Positions 25,948-34,995 of a stretch of 64,000 nucleotides of DNA are shown in pieces. The translations under genes were made by a program, and so were the position numbers. Source of the stretch: CF-162 sp040882565. Its GTDB lineage: Bacteria > Chloroflexota > Dehalococcoidia > SM23-28-2 > RBG-16-64-32. Every line of letters starts with the position of its first letter. Positions within the stretch are counted from its first letter, which is position 1. The notes under the pieces are model-generated. The model did not search any database. It was not told the origin of the DNA and worked only from the letters and a program-made list of their open reading frames with translations. The stretch spans positions 1 to 64,000 of the forward strand of contig JBBEAZ010000044.1 of the NCBI GenBank assembly GCA_040882565.1, given 5' to 3'.

Positions 25948-28291
25948 GCTCGCCGTCCAGGGCCTGACCGCGTACCGCCAACAAGTCGAGGTCGACTTTT
26001 CGGAGCTCGACCTCTTCGCGATCACCGGCCCGACGGGCGCCGGCAAGTCGTCGCTCGTCGATGCGATCACCTACGCACTTTACGGGCAGGTACCGCGCGT
26101 CGGGCGCAGCGTGCGCGAGCTGATCAGCCAGGGGGAGGACCGGCTCAAGGTGTCGCTCGAGTTCGCTGTCGAGGGCGAGCGCTACCGCATCTTCCGCGAG
26201 TCGGGCCGCAAGACGCAGAAACCGCCGCAACTAGAACGCTTCGACCGGCAAGTGAACGAATGGCGGCCGGAAGACGTCGAGCGCGTCAAGGACACAAACG
26301 CCTTCATCGAGCGGCTGCTGCGGATGGACTACGAGGCGTTTATTCGCTCGGTGCTGCTGCCGCAGGGCGAGTTCCAGCAGTTCCTCGCCGGTGATCGCGA
26401 CGAACGGCGCAAAGTGCTCGACGGCCTTCTGCGGCTCGGCATCTACGCACGCATGGGGCAGGCCGCGAACGCCATCGCCGCGCGCCAGACCGACGCAGCC
26501 GACGCGATCGCGCGGCGTTTGGAGCAAGAGCTTGGCGACGCAACGCCGGCGGCCGTCAAAGCGGCGAAAGCGGAACTCGTGGAGCGGGAGCGTGAGGCGA
26601 AGGCGATAGCGGCAGCGCGGGAGGCGCTTGACGCGGCGTGCCGGACGGCTGAGGCACTCGGTGAGGCGCTCGCCAGACGGCGCAAGGCGAGTGAAGCGCA
26701 GGCCGACGCCGGAAAGGCGCTGGCGGAGGCGCAGGAGGCCACCCGCACCGGCGAGGAAAAGACAGTTGCGCTCAAGGCGGCGGTGATCGACCTGGAAGCG
26801 AAGCTCGCAAAGAATGCCTACGTCGAGGATGAGTATCTGCGATACCGCGAGGCAAGTAGCATCGCGGCCGACCTCGCGAAGGACGAGACGGCTGCTGCTG
26901 AGCTTGCCAAGCAAGGGGCCACGCTCGAATCACAGATCAAGACGGCGAACGCGGAGGCCGAGAGGGAGTCAGCAGCTTACGCGCGGGCCAGCGAGGCCGC
27001 GAAGCAGGCGGCCGACGCCTTCGAAGACGCGCGGCGCTCGAACGCCGCGGAGGCCTTGCGACAGAAGTTGAGTCCCGGCGATCCCTGCCCCGTTTGCGGG
27101 CAGGCGGTACACGATGTACCGCACGAGAAGGTGCCCAAGCTGGACGACGCGCGGGTCGCCGCTCAGAAGGCGAAGGACGCCGAAGACGCCGCGCGGAAGG
27201 CGGATGAGGCGGCGGGGCGTGCGCTGGCGCAACTGCAAACGCGGCTCGAATCGTTGGCTGAGAACCAGGCAAGCGCAGCGAAGCGGCTCGCGGAGCGGCA
27301 GGCCCGCCTCGCGGCAGCCCTCGGTGGTAAGGTCCTGCCGGCGGCCGAGATCGTTGCTCACGTCGAGATGTTGGAGGCGGCGCGGCGCGAACGCGAGAAG
27401 CTGACTCGCGATCTCGACGACGCTAAGAAGTCGCTCAACGAGATCGTCGCGTCGATGGCTGCCGCTACGGCTGACCTTGCGCGGCTCCAGGCGGCGGTGG
27501 AAGCAGCGGAGCGCGAGTCCAAGGACGCGACGGAGTCGGCGTTGCAGGCGGAGGGGAAGCTGCGAGGCGCAGCGACCGCGCAGGGGTGGGCCGACGTCAC
27601 GCAGGCGCTGGACGCCGGGCAGGACGCCCCAGCTCTGCTGCGAGGGCGGCTACAGAACGCGCAACGGCGGGAGGGCGACCTGCGCGAGACGGTCGGTGCA
27701 CAGCGGAAGCACATCGAGCAAATCGAGGCGAACATCGAGAAGGCGAAGGAGCTTCGCGCGGAGGAGAAACGCTGTCGCGAGGAGGCGAGCCTGGCCCGCG
27801 ATCTAGCGTCGCTGCTGCGCGCTGACGCCTTCCCCACGTTCCTGCGGGAGCGGGCGTTGAGGGACCTGGCGCGCGAGGGCTCACGCCGGCTGCTCGAGGT
27901 TTCCGGCGGGCGCTACGACTTCATCGTCGAGGGGCAGGACTTCCTGGTGGAGGACCGCTGGAACGGCAACGAGCCGCGGTCGGTGAAGACGCTGAGTGGC
28001 GGCGAGACGTTCCTCGCGTCGCTGGCGCTGGCGCTGGCGCTGGCAGAGCAACTGCCGGCGCTGTCAGGAGACGGTTCGGCCGGCGCGCTCGAGAGTCTGT
28101 TTATCGACGAAGGCTTCTCTCACCTTGATAACGAAACGCTGGACATAGTCGCGTCCGCTCTGGAGGTGCTGGGCCAGGACCGCAGCCGCCTGATCGGAGT
28201 GATCACGCATGTGGGAGTGCTGGCCGAGCGAATGCCGGCGCGGATCACGGTGCACAAGACGCAGCACGGCAGCAGCGTCAGCATCGACTAG
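25934..28291 (+). CDS. sbcC: SbcC/Rad50-type SMC-like ATPase subunit
   Basis: A 785-residue protein starting at GTG 25934 with GAAGAGG upstream. Walker A GPTGAGKSSLVDAI is near residue 35. Long Ala/Glu/Lys-rich coiled coils flank the zinc-hook GDPCPVCGQAV (CxxC) near residue 385. The C-terminal lobe has the ABC signature TLSGGETFLASLALALA and Walker B SLFIDEGF. It is shorter than E. coli SbcC (over 1000 residues), close to archaeal Rad50. It tethers and gates DNA for SbcD. Last gene of the operon. Confidence 0.95.
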   Translation: MRPIKLAVQGLTAYRQQVEVDFSELDLFAITGPTGAGKSSLVDAITYALYGQVPRVGRSVRELISQGEDRLKVSLEFAVEGERYRIFRESGRKTQKPPQLERFDRQVNEWRPEDVERVKDTNAFIERLLRMDYEAFIRSVLLPQGEFQQFLAGDRDERRKVLDGLLRLGIYARMGQAANAIAARQTDAADAIARRLEQELGDATPAAVKAAKAELVEREREAKAIAAAREALDAACRTAEALGEALARRRKASEAQADAGKALAEAQEATRTGEEKTVALKAAVIDLEAKLAKNAYVEDEYLRYREASSIAADLAKDETAAAELAKQGATLESQIKTANAEAERESAAYARASEAAKQAADAFEDARRSNAAEALRQKLSPGDPCPVCGQAVHDVPHEKVPKLDDARVAAQKAKDAEDAARKADEAAGRALAQLQTRLESLAENQASAAKRLAERQARLAAALGGKVLPAAEIVAHVEMLEAARREREKLTRDLDDAKKSLNEIVASMAAATADLARLQAAVEAAERESKDATESALQAEGKLRGAATAQGWADVTQALDAGQDAPALLRGRLQNAQRREGDLRETVGAQRKHIEQIEANIEKAKELRAEEKRCREEASLARDLASLLRADAFPTFLRERALRDLAREGSRRLLEVSGGRYDFIVEGQDFLVEDRWNGNEPRSVKTLSGGETFLASLALALALAEQLPALSGDGSAGALESLFIDEGFSHLDNETLDIVASALEVLGQDRSRLIGVITHVGVLAERMPARITVHKTQHGSSVSID

Positions 28292-28309
28292 GCGCGGCCG
28301 CCGGAAACA

Positions 28310-28345
28310 AACAAGGCGCCTGATGGCGCCTTGTTCGACCCCTCC
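28310..28345 (+). terminator. Likely terminator after sbcC
   Basis: A perfect 11-bp stem (AACAAGGCGCC at 28310-28320, GGCGCCTTGTT at 28325-28335) with a TGAT loop lies 18 bases after the sbcC stop. The 3' side has only a short T-rich start and then CGACCCC, so termination may be weak or may depend on other factors. Confidence 0.6.
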
Positions 28346-28465
28346 CTTTGGGCTTTAGCGGCGGGCCATCGAGCTAATCGCTCGACGGGATGGACTAATT
28401 CTATTCACCAGAGAGGAGTTGTCAATACTCGCTGTGCGAGGGGCTTCGGCGGTGCACTTTTCGAC

Positions 28466-28471
28466 TATAAT
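28466..28471 (+). promoter_or_regulatory. -10 element of the MIP18-family gene
   Basis: A perfect TATAAT with no good -35 at the usual distance (CTTCGG region 17 bases upstream). It lies 23 bases before the ATG at 28494, giving a very short leader that contains GAGGTGAAGAGGA as ribosome site. Confidence 0.55.
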
Positions 28472-28493
28472 AGAGCATGAGAGGTGAAGAGGA

Positions 28494-28796
28494 ATGGTAA
28501 TTGAAACAGATGTGATTGAAGGGCTACGCGAGGTCTATGACCCCGAGCTGCATTACAACATTTACGACCTCGGGCTGGTCTATGACATCCACATCAACCC
28601 TGAAAATGAAGTGAAGATATTGATGACGCTGACGACGCCGATGTGTCCGATCGGGCCGATGATCACGGAGCAGATCGAGGAGTTGATCGGGCTGATGCCC
28701 GGCGTCAAGGACGTCGACGTGGAGTTCACGTTCGACCCGGCGTGGAGCCCTGAGAAGATGTCGGACGAGGCGCGCGCCGACCTCGGCCTAGACTAG
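28494..28796 (+). CDS. MIP18/DUF59-family Fe-S cluster assembly protein
   Basis: A 100-residue single-domain protein. The family pattern is clear: VIEGLREVYDPELHYNIYDLGLVYDI, then TTPMCPIGPMI with the conserved Cys of TxxxCP, and DVEFTFDPAWSPEKMS near the end. Relatives include SufT and PaaD, which help mature Fe-S proteins. No suf genes are adjacent. It converges with shc, the two stop codons overlapping, and has its own TATAAT promoter. Confidence 0.9.
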   Translation: MVIETDVIEGLREVYDPELHYNIYDLGLVYDIHINPENEVKILMTLTTPMCPIGPMITEQIEELIGLMPGVKDVDVEFTFDPAWSPEKMSDEARADLGLD

Positions 28797-30706
28797 GGTC
28801 GCGTCGCGCGGTAGCGGCCGAGGGCCATCAGCGGCCAGTAGTTCCGGTACAGGTGGTACTTGATGTAGAAGTCGCCGGGGAAGCCGGTCCCGGTGAACTG
28901 CGGCTCCAGCCACTGCCCGTCTTCTTCCTGGCGCTCCGCGAGCCACCCGAGACCGCGCTCGACGGAGTCGTGGGTCAGCCCGTCGCCAACGACCGCAAGC
29001 ATCCCCAGAACGCCCCACGCGGTGTGTGAGGCGGTGCCCTCGCCCCGGCCGGCCCGGGCCTCGTCGTTGTAGCTACGCGGGTCTTCGCCCCAGGCGCCGT
29101 CTGCGTTCTGGTGGTCGGTCAGCCAGCGCGCTGCCCGCTGAAAGCGTGGCCTGGACATATCGCAACCGGCGGCGGCGAACGCGGGCAGGACGCCGCCCGT
29201 GCCGTAAACGTAGTTGACGCCCCAGCGCCCGAACCAGCTACCGTCGGCGCGGTGTTCGCGCCGTAGGTAGCGCAGTCCTCGCCTGACCGCCTCTGACCGA
29301 CCCTCGCCGAGCGCGGCCAGAGCCTCGATCACGTGCGCCGTCACGTCTGCAGACGGCGGGTCGATGACCTCGCCGAAGTCGCAGAAGGGGATTTCGTTGA
29401 CGATCCGCCGTGTGTTGTCCTTGTCGAACGCCCCCCAGCCACCGTTCGCCGACTGCATCCCCAGTAGCCAGTCGCGGCCACGAGTGATCGCCCCTCGCTT
29501 GCGCCGTTTGTCCGGAAGCTCCGTCCGGGCGAGCGCCAAGAGGACTTCGGCGGTGTCATCGGTGTCGGGATAGAGGTCGTTCTCGAACTCGAACGACCAG
29601 CCGCCCGGCTCTACACCTTTCGCGCGCATCTGCCAGTCGCCGCCGGTGAGCACCTGCTCACGCAGGAGCCACTGGCCAGCGTGGACGAGCGCCGGGTGAT
29701 CCGGGGCGAGGCCCGAGTCGAGGAGCGCGTTCATCGCCAGCGCTGTATCCCACACCGGCGACAGGCAAGCCTGCGGGTTGAACGTCTCGTCGTCTTCGAG
29801 CGCCCACCCGGCGTCGAAGCCGTCGAGGCCGCGCTTCATGACGGGATGGTCAAGGGAATAGCCACGCAGCTTCAGCGCGATCAGCGAGTACACCCACGGC
29901 GGTTGAATGCCACCCCACGAGCCGTCAGCCTCCTGATGGGCGACGATCCACTCCTCGGCGGCTCGGTAGGCGGCTTCGCGGGGTTTCTGAAGGGCGATGG
30001 CGTCGTAGCGGCGCAGGATGCCGTCGGCGTGGTGGAACAACGTCTTCCAGGGTGAGCCCTTCGGCGCTGACGGTGCGTAGACAGTGCCTTCGCGGCCGTT
30101 CGGGTAGAGTTCCTCGATGCGCGCGTGATCCGGGACCGGACAGACGGGGCGTTCGCTGAGGATGATCAGCATCGGCACGATCGTCGCGCGGGCCCACGAG
30201 GCGAAATCGTAAATGTTGAGCGGGAACCAGTGCGGCAGGAACATCAGCTCAGGCGGGAGGACGGGCACGCCGCGCCAATCCCACTGGCCGAAGAGCGCGA
30301 GCCAGATCTTCGTGAAGACCCGCACCTTCGGCACACCGCCCGCCGACAGCGCCCACTCGCGCGCCTTCATCATCGCCGCGTCGTCGGCCGGCACTCCCGC
30401 AAGCTTGAGCGCGAAGTACGACTCGACGGTGGCGTTGATGTCAGGCGGGCCGCCGTGGAAGATCGCCCATGTGCCGTCCGGGCGCTGCTGTCGGCGGATG
30501 TAGTTAGCGATCTTGCGCCAGCGCTCGTCGTCGCGGGCGCCGAGGAAGTGCGTGAGCAGAAGGTACTCGGCCGCCATACAGACGTTCGTCTCGAGTTCCC
30601 CAACCCAGTAGCCATCGGCGTGCTGGGTGCGAAGGAAGTAGTCCTGCGAGCGGCTGACGGCCTCGTCGACACCAGCCACCGCGGTGCTGCGCGACTCCGT
30701 AATCAA
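28793..30706 (-). CDS. shc: Squalene-hopene cyclase
   Basis: A 637-residue cyclase of normal length. The catalytic acid motif DTDDTAE is at 381-387 (DxDDTA). Several QW repeats are visible (for example QRPDGTWA, QEADGSWGG, QSANGGWGAFD, QNADGAWGED, QEEDGQW). It folds squalene into hopene or diplopterol at the membrane. The start overlaps the hpnG stop by 4 bases. It is the last gene of the operon yjbQ-like, prenyltransferase, hpnH, hpnG, shc, so substrate production and hopanoid extension are encoded together. Confidence 0.97.
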   Translation of the reverse strand: MITESRSTAVAGVDEAVSRSQDYFLRTQHADGYWVGELETNVCMAAEYLLLTHFLGARDDERWRKIANYIRRQQRPDGTWAIFHGGPPDINATVESYFALKLAGVPADDAAMMKAREWALSAGGVPKVRVFTKIWLALFGQWDWRGVPVLPPELMFLPHWFPLNIYDFASWARATIVPMLIILSERPVCPVPDHARIEELYPNGREGTVYAPSAPKGSPWKTLFHHADGILRRYDAIALQKPREAAYRAAEEWIVAHQEADGSWGGIQPPWVYSLIALKLRGYSLDHPVMKRGLDGFDAGWALEDDETFNPQACLSPVWDTALAMNALLDSGLAPDHPALVHAGQWLLREQVLTGGDWQMRAKGVEPGGWSFEFENDLYPDTDDTAEVLLALARTELPDKRRKRGAITRGRDWLLGMQSANGGWGAFDKDNTRRIVNEIPFCDFGEVIDPPSADVTAHVIEALAALGEGRSEAVRRGLRYLRREHRADGSWFGRWGVNYVYGTGGVLPAFAAAGCDMSRPRFQRAARWLTDHQNADGAWGEDPRSYNDEARAGRGEGTASHTAWGVLGMLAVVGDGLTHDSVERGLGWLAERQEEDGQWLEPQFTGTGFPGDFYIKYHLYRNYWPLMALGRYRATRP

Positions 30707-31458
30707 GGACCCGCTCCGTAGCGACGGGCCAGTTCCGCGGCGAATGGTTCGAGGAAGGCGCTGAGGTTCTGCAGGGTCAGGCGCGAGTTCCGGGCGATCG
30801 CAGAGAGTTGCTCCGCGATTTCGGGTCGCTCCTCGAGGAGCGCCATGAACTTCTCGCGGTCCAGTGTGCCGTCTTCACGCATGACGCCCAGGTTGGGGAG
30901 CGTGTCATTGGAAGAGTCGGAGATACACCGGACCGCCAGAAACGGCAGCCCGCGCTTGACCGCCGCTTCGGCAATCCAGAAGCTTTCCATCTCAACGATG
31001 TCGTGCGCCCTCCAGGCGTGGTGTGCCGCCTTCTCGGCGGGTCCCCAGGCAGCCTCGTCTACGGTGATGGAAGTCCCGGTCCGCACAGGCAGATCGAGGC
31101 CATTCGCCGCCTCTACGGCGAGGTCGAAGAGCTGCGGGTCGGGATAGATCGTCTGCTCGACATCGGAGTGGCGGTGAGACTCGTGATCGACATGCGTGCA
31201 GAGGACGATTTCACCCACCTCGACGCCGGGGGAGAGGCCCCCAGCGAGGCCGACCGACAGGACGACGGAGGGCGAGAAGACTGAGAGTACCGCCTCGGCG
31301 GACTCTCGCGCCGGCTCACGCCCGATGCCGGTTTGACAGACAAGCGCGCCATCGCCCTCGATTACCGTCGAACGGCCGACCGCCTTCGGCTCGCCGCCGC
31401 GCATCCATGCTGGACAGGCGGCGACCTCCGACTCCATCGCAGCGAATACCGCGATCAC
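30703..31458 (-). CDS. hpnG: Hopanoid-associated phosphorylase HpnG
   Basis: A 251-residue nucleoside-phosphorylase-fold protein with VLSVGLAGGLSPGVEVGEIVL and VEMESFWIAEAA, the glycine-rich and Glu-Met-Glu active-site elements of the MTA/SAH nucleosidase-purine phosphorylase group. In known pathways HpnG removes adenine from adenosylhopane to give ribosylhopane. Here it overlaps both hpnH upstream and shc downstream by 4 bases, supporting that role over a general nucleosidase. Confidence 0.93.
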   Translation of the reverse strand: MIAVFAAMESEVAACPAWMRGGEPKAVGRSTVIEGDGALVCQTGIGREPARESAEAVLSVFSPSVVLSVGLAGGLSPGVEVGEIVLCTHVDHESHRHSDVEQTIYPDPQLFDLAVEAANGLDLPVRTGTSITVDEAAWGPAEKAAHHAWRAHDIVEMESFWIAEAAVKRGLPFLAVRCISDSSNDTLPNLGVMREDGTLDREKFMALLEERPEIAEQLSAIARNSRLTLQNLSAFLEPFAAELARRYGAGP

Positions 31459-32507
31459 GGAGGGACTGTGCGCTCTAGTGCGCGCGCCTTCTTCGCGATG
31501 CCGGACTTGCCGGAACGCAGCGCCATCTCGATGAAGGCCTTCGGACTGGCAAGCGCTTCCTGCATGGCCGAGCCTTCGTAGCCGCAGTGCATCATGCAGG
31601 TCTCGCAGCGCGGGTCTTTGCCGCGGCCATACGCCTTCCAGTCGGTCTGCATCAGGTCATCGAACGTCGTGACGTGCTCGTCGGCGATGAGGTAACACGG
31701 CTTGCGCCAGCCGGCCGGCGTGTAGGTCGGAGTGCTCCACTGCGTGCACTCGTACTCCCGCGCACCGATCAAGAAATCGAGGTAGAGAGGGTTGTGGTAG
31801 AAGCGAATGCTGTCGCGGCAGCCCTCGAAGACGCGGCGGAAGAAGGAGCGAGCCTCCTCGCGTTGGAGGAAGATATCGTGCTGCGCCACTTCCTTGTACT
31901 GAAAGCCCGGCGCCACCATCATCCCTTCGACACCCATGTCGTTGAGCATCGCGAAGAGGCGGTGGTACTCTTCCGGCTGATTGCCGCTGAACAGCGTCGT
32001 GTTCGTGCAGACACGGAAGCCTGCCGCGCGGAACGCCTCGATCGCCCTGATCGCGACGTCATAGACGCCGTGGCGTTCGACGGCGATGTCGTGGGTGTCG
32101 CGCAGGCCGTCGAGGTGGACGACGAAGGAGAAGTAGCGCGACGGCTTGATTTCGCGCAAAGCCTTCTTGTAGAGCAGCGCGTTCGTGCAGAGATAGACGT
32201 AGCGCTTCTGTTTGACGATCGCGGCGACGATCTCACCGATCTTCGGGTGCATCATCGGTTCGCCGCCGGCGATCGAGACAACGGGCGGGTTGCAGTCATC
32301 CACGGCGGCGAGGCACTGCTCGACGGTCAGCTTGCGGTCGATGATCGGCTCGTACTCGCGGATGCGGCCGCAGCCGGTGCAGGTGAGGTTACACTCCTCG
32401 AGCGGCTCGAGGATCATCGTCAGCGGGAAGTGCGTGCGGCGCTTGATCTTCTGCTGAAGCAGGTACCAGCCCAGCTTCATCGACAGTCCCAGCGGTCTGC
32501 CCGGCAT
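31455..32507 (-). CDS. hpnH: Hopanoid biosynthesis radical SAM protein HpnH
   Basis: A 350-residue radical SAM enzyme. Cys39, Cys43 and Cys46 (ECNLTCTGCGRI) form the CxxxCxxC cluster site, followed by SIAGGEPMMHPKIGEI (GGEP motif). The N-terminal LGWYLLQQKIKRRTHFPL is typical of HpnH. Near residue 290 and 300 further Cys residues (CETCMMHCGYEG) form the SPASM-like tail seen in HpnH. It joins the adenosyl radical to diploptene to give adenosylhopane, the first C35-hopanoid step. Confidence 0.95.
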   Translation of the reverse strand: MPGRPLGLSMKLGWYLLQQKIKRRTHFPLTMILEPLEECNLTCTGCGRIREYEPIIDRKLTVEQCLAAVDDCNPPVVSIAGGEPMMHPKIGEIVAAIVKQKRYVYLCTNALLYKKALREIKPSRYFSFVVHLDGLRDTHDIAVERHGVYDVAIRAIEAFRAAGFRVCTNTTLFSGNQPEEYHRLFAMLNDMGVEGMMVAPGFQYKEVAQHDIFLQREEARSFFRRVFEGCRDSIRFYHNPLYLDFLIGAREYECTQWSTPTYTPAGWRKPCYLIADEHVTTFDDLMQTDWKAYGRGKDPRCETCMMHCGYEGSAMQEALASPKAFIEMALRSGKSGIAKKARALERTVPP

Positions 32508-32516
32508 CCGTCCTCC

Positions 32517-33542
32517 TCAGAAGTCGCGTTCCAGCAGGAAATCTGCGACCTGGCGTATCTCTCCCGTGGCGTCCGCGCTCAGCTTCGCGCCATCCAGCGC
32601 GGCGATGGCGGCGGCCCGGTGTTCGTCGGCTACGCCCTGACAGTACCCCTGCGCGCCCGCCGAGTCCAGCGCTCGTAATACGAGCGAAACATCGGCCTCA
32701 GAAGGCTCCGTCGAGCCGTAGACGGCGGAGAGTTGCTCGCGCATCTCGCCGTCCGCCGCGCCGAGCGCATAGACGATGGGAAGGGACTTCTTACGCCGGC
32801 GGACGTCGGCGGCTACGGGTTTGCCGGTGCGATTTTCGGCACCCCAGATGCCAAGCATGTCGTCCCGCACCTGGAAGGCGATGCCGAGCTGCCGGCCACA
32901 GCGGCCGAGCGCCTGCACGGCCGACTCGGAGGCATCGGCAGCGATCGCGCCGAGGCTGAGGGAGGCGTCGAAGAGAGCGCCGGTCTTGCGGGAGATCATC
33001 GCCACGTAGTCGTCGAGGCCGATGTCCAGGCGCTCTTCGAACGAGATGTCCATGACCTGGCCACCGACCATCTCGAGCGTGCGCTCGTTGAGGAGGCGTG
33101 CCGCTGCGACGACGTCTCCGCCGGAGACGCCACGTTCTGCCATCCCGGCGAGGGCCACATGAGCGAGCGCGAGGAGCGCGTCGCCGGCGTTGATCGCCTG
33201 GGCCTCGCCCCAGATCGCCCACACGGTATCGCGGCCGTGGCGGGTGGCGTCGCGGTCCTGGACGTCGTCGTGGACCAGCGAGAAGTTGTGCACCAACTCG
33301 ACGGCAGCGGCGGCGGGCACTGCGCGCTCAGGGTCGCCGCCAGCGGCTTCGCAGGCGAGCAGACAGAGGGCAGGGCGCAGGCGTTTACCCGTGTGGTCGG
33401 CGGGGCGGCCTTCGGCGTCAGCCCAGCCAAGGTGATAGCGAAGCATGCGGTCGAGTTCGGCCGGTTGGTCGCGGTCGAGGAGACTGCGGAGGTGGTCCTC
33501 CACTGCCGCTTTGTGGCGGGAGAGGGCAGCCGGCGGCTGCAA
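32517..33542 (-). CDS. Polyprenyl diphosphate synthase (FPP/GGPP type)
   Basis: A 341-residue trans-prenyltransferase. The first aspartate-rich motif is HDDVQDRDATRHG (DDxxD at 92-96). The second is RDDMLGIWG, a DDxxG form common in this subgroup. KRLRPALC near residue 53 contacts diphosphate. In this operon it most simply supplies farnesyl diphosphate for squalene made by HpnCDE encoded nearby; geranylgeranyl diphosphate cannot be excluded. It is 2 bases from the YjbQ gene and 9 bases from hpnH. Confidence 0.9.
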   Translation of the reverse strand: MQPPAALSRHKAAVEDHLRSLLDRDQPAELDRMLRYHLGWADAEGRPADHTGKRLRPALCLLACEAAGGDPERAVPAAAAVELVHNFSLVHDDVQDRDATRHGRDTVWAIWGEAQAINAGDALLALAHVALAGMAERGVSGGDVVAAARLLNERTLEMVGGQVMDISFEERLDIGLDDYVAMISRKTGALFDASLSLGAIAADASESAVQALGRCGRQLGIAFQVRDDMLGIWGAENRTGKPVAADVRRRKKSLPIVYALGAADGEMREQLSAVYGSTEPSEADVSLVLRALDSAGAQGYCQGVADEHRAAAIAALDGAKLSADATGEIRQVADFLLERDF

Positions 33543-33544
33543 GG

Positions 33545-34009
33545 CTACTCCCCTACGAGGTGTACGACGACTTCGCGCTCGCGGGCGTGGTCCAGCTCAA
33601 CGAGGAAGATGCGCTGCCACTGGCCAAACAGCATGCGACCCTCGGCGACGGGAATGCTCTCGCTGACACCCAGCAGCAGGTGCTGGCAGTGTGAGTGCCC
33701 GTTCGGGAGATCGCCGCTGTCAATCGGGTGTCCATGGACGTTGTGGGCGTAATCGGCGGCGCACGGGGCCGCAGCCTCGAGCATCTTTTCCATGTCGGCG
33801 ATCAGGTGCGGTTCGTTCTCGTTGATCGTGATGGCGGCAGTCGTGTGCCTGGAGAAGACGACGATGAAGCCGTTCTCGAGGCCGGATTGGGCGAGGAGTT
33901 CGGTGACGTGCTCAGTTATGTCGATGAACTGAGGGCCGCGCTCCGTCTGGAAGACGAGGGTGTGGGAGGCGAACTTGATTCGCCCCTCTTCGCGGGTACT
34001 CTTAAGCAC
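33545..34009 (-). CDS. YjbQ/UPF0047 family protein
   Basis: A 154-residue single-domain protein with the family core GFIVVFSRHTTAAITINENEPHL and NVHGHPIDSGDLPNGHSHCQHLLLG, which carries the conserved metal-binding His residues. Members have thiamin-phosphate-synthase side activity in E. coli tests and are often called secondary thiamine-phosphate synthases; the true role is unsettled. Start is GTG with AAGGAG 8 bases upstream. It heads the shc operon. Confidence 0.9.
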   Translation of the reverse strand: MLKSTREEGRIKFASHTLVFQTERGPQFIDITEHVTELLAQSGLENGFIVVFSRHTTAAITINENEPHLIADMEKMLEAAAPCAADYAHNVHGHPIDSGDLPNGHSHCQHLLLGVSESIPVAEGRMLFGQWQRIFLVELDHAREREVVVHLVGE

Positions 34010-34221
34010 GCGCTCGCTCCTTCTGATGGGTGCTGGTTGGTGGGAGTCCCGGGGCCGGGGAATAGGCTGCCAGTGGCGGCGGGCTTGGTGCCTGGAGGCG
34101 GCTGTCTATCATTCTGAGGATGGGCTTACGGTAGCAGCCAACGAGTGCTCGGTCTACCGGCGACCTGTCTCCGAGGCGTAGTTTACATCCTCGTGACGTT
34201 GATTGCACGCAATTTCACAAG

Positions 34222-34243
34222 CTGGTAGTGGGTCAGTTTGAAT
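34222..34243 (+). repeat. 22-bp direct repeat, copy 1
   Basis: CTGGTAGTGGGTCAGTTTGAAT. It matches 34648-34669 at 21 of 22 positions. The two copies bracket a lower-GC segment holding one small gene. Confidence 0.8.
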
Positions 34244-34258
34244 TTGAATACGGCCCAG

Positions 34259-34606
34259 TTAGTTGAATTCCGGCGCAGCCTTTATGAAGTCCTCGACCTC
34301 TCTAGTCAGGCTGCCCGCCTGCAGCCAGCATATCAGTGCGGCGAAACCGAAGGAGAACGATCGCACCCAACGATTTGGTGGTACGGCAGCATATACGAAA
34401 CTCGTCTCTGAGTCTGACTGCTGCAACTTAAGCGCTACTCCAGTAGCGAGGTTCTTCACTACCTGAAAGTCGCGATATTTCGTCTTGAGCGAGAGCAGGG
34501 CGTTACAAGGCTGAACTGAGTATTTCCCGTCGAAGTGCCGACGGAAAATCTCTTGGGCCTCATCGCTAGTCAAGGCTGGCTTGTGGGCGATGCGGAGAAC
34601 GGCCAT
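34259..34606 (-). CDS. Hypothetical 115-residue protein
   Basis: Not recognised. I start it at the ATG 34606 (MAVLRIAHKPALTSDEAQEIF) because upstream codons in frame read as intergenic DNA. The N-terminal half is hydrophilic, with a DUF-like beta segment (YRDFQVVKNLATGVALKLQQ). Near residues 85-100 there is one hydrophobic stretch (FGFAALICWLQAG), possibly a membrane helix. GC is visibly lower than in neighbours and the gene lies between two 22-bp direct repeats, which suggests acquisition. Confidence 0.55.
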   Translation of the reverse strand: MAVLRIAHKPALTSDEAQEIFRRHFDGKYSVQPCNALLSLKTKYRDFQVVKNLATGVALKLQQSDSETSFVYAAVPPNRWVRSFSFGFAALICWLQAGSLTREVEDFIKAAPEFN

Positions 34607-34647
34607 GGCGACAAGATTGTAGCAGGCTAGTCCAGCAGCGCCACGAT

Positions 34648-34669
34648 CTGGTGGTGGGTCAGTTTGAAT
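34648..34669 (+). repeat. 22-bp direct repeat, copy 2
   Basis: CTGGTGGTGGGTCAGTTTGAAT, one mismatch from copy 1 at 34222-34243. No transposase gene lies between or beside the copies. Confidence 0.8.
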
Positions 34670-34677
34670 GGAGGTGC

Positions 34678-34950
34678 TTAGTTGCCGAGCAAATCCGCGA
34701 GGCCCACGAGCGACCACCAAGCACCCCAGATCGCCAGAATCCCGCCTCGAATCCGTATCGGTATCCAGTCTGCCCGAGAGCCGCGCATGAAGTTCTCTGC
34801 CGCTCGCGGCTTCATCAGAATCAGCGCGCCCGCGTAAACGCATGTCAGCCCCATAGACATGAACGCGGGCGTCAAGAGAGGATCGTGATCATTGGCGCCA
34901 AACAGCAGAATCAGAAGGAGGGATACGTTAGTACAGGTGATCCCAACCAC
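34678..34950 (-). CDS. Hypothetical small membrane protein (90 aa)
   Basis: Not recognised. Three hydrophobic segments are visible: VSLLLILLF near the N-terminus, LTCVYAGALILM in the middle and GGILAIWGAWWSLVGL at the end. Start would be GTG with no good ribosome site, so the boundaries are uncertain. It shares the lower GC of the repeat-bounded patch next to it. Confidence 0.5.
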   Translation of the reverse strand: MVGITCTNVSLLLILLFGANDHDPLLTPAFMSMGLTCVYAGALILMKPRAAENFMRGSRADWIPIRIRGGILAIWGAWWSLVGLADLLGN

Positions 34951-34995
34951 TAAAATAATGACGTATCGTATGCAAATGGCGCTTGCGCCAGAAAC

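Noticed and set aside
34010..34258. Possible riboswitch before the YjbQ gene (a GCCACTGG string as in cobalamin elements; thiamin element expected from the gene family)
   Set aside because: Neither the B12 box nor the conserved TPP core (CTGAGA, ACCTGA) can be found on the minus strand.
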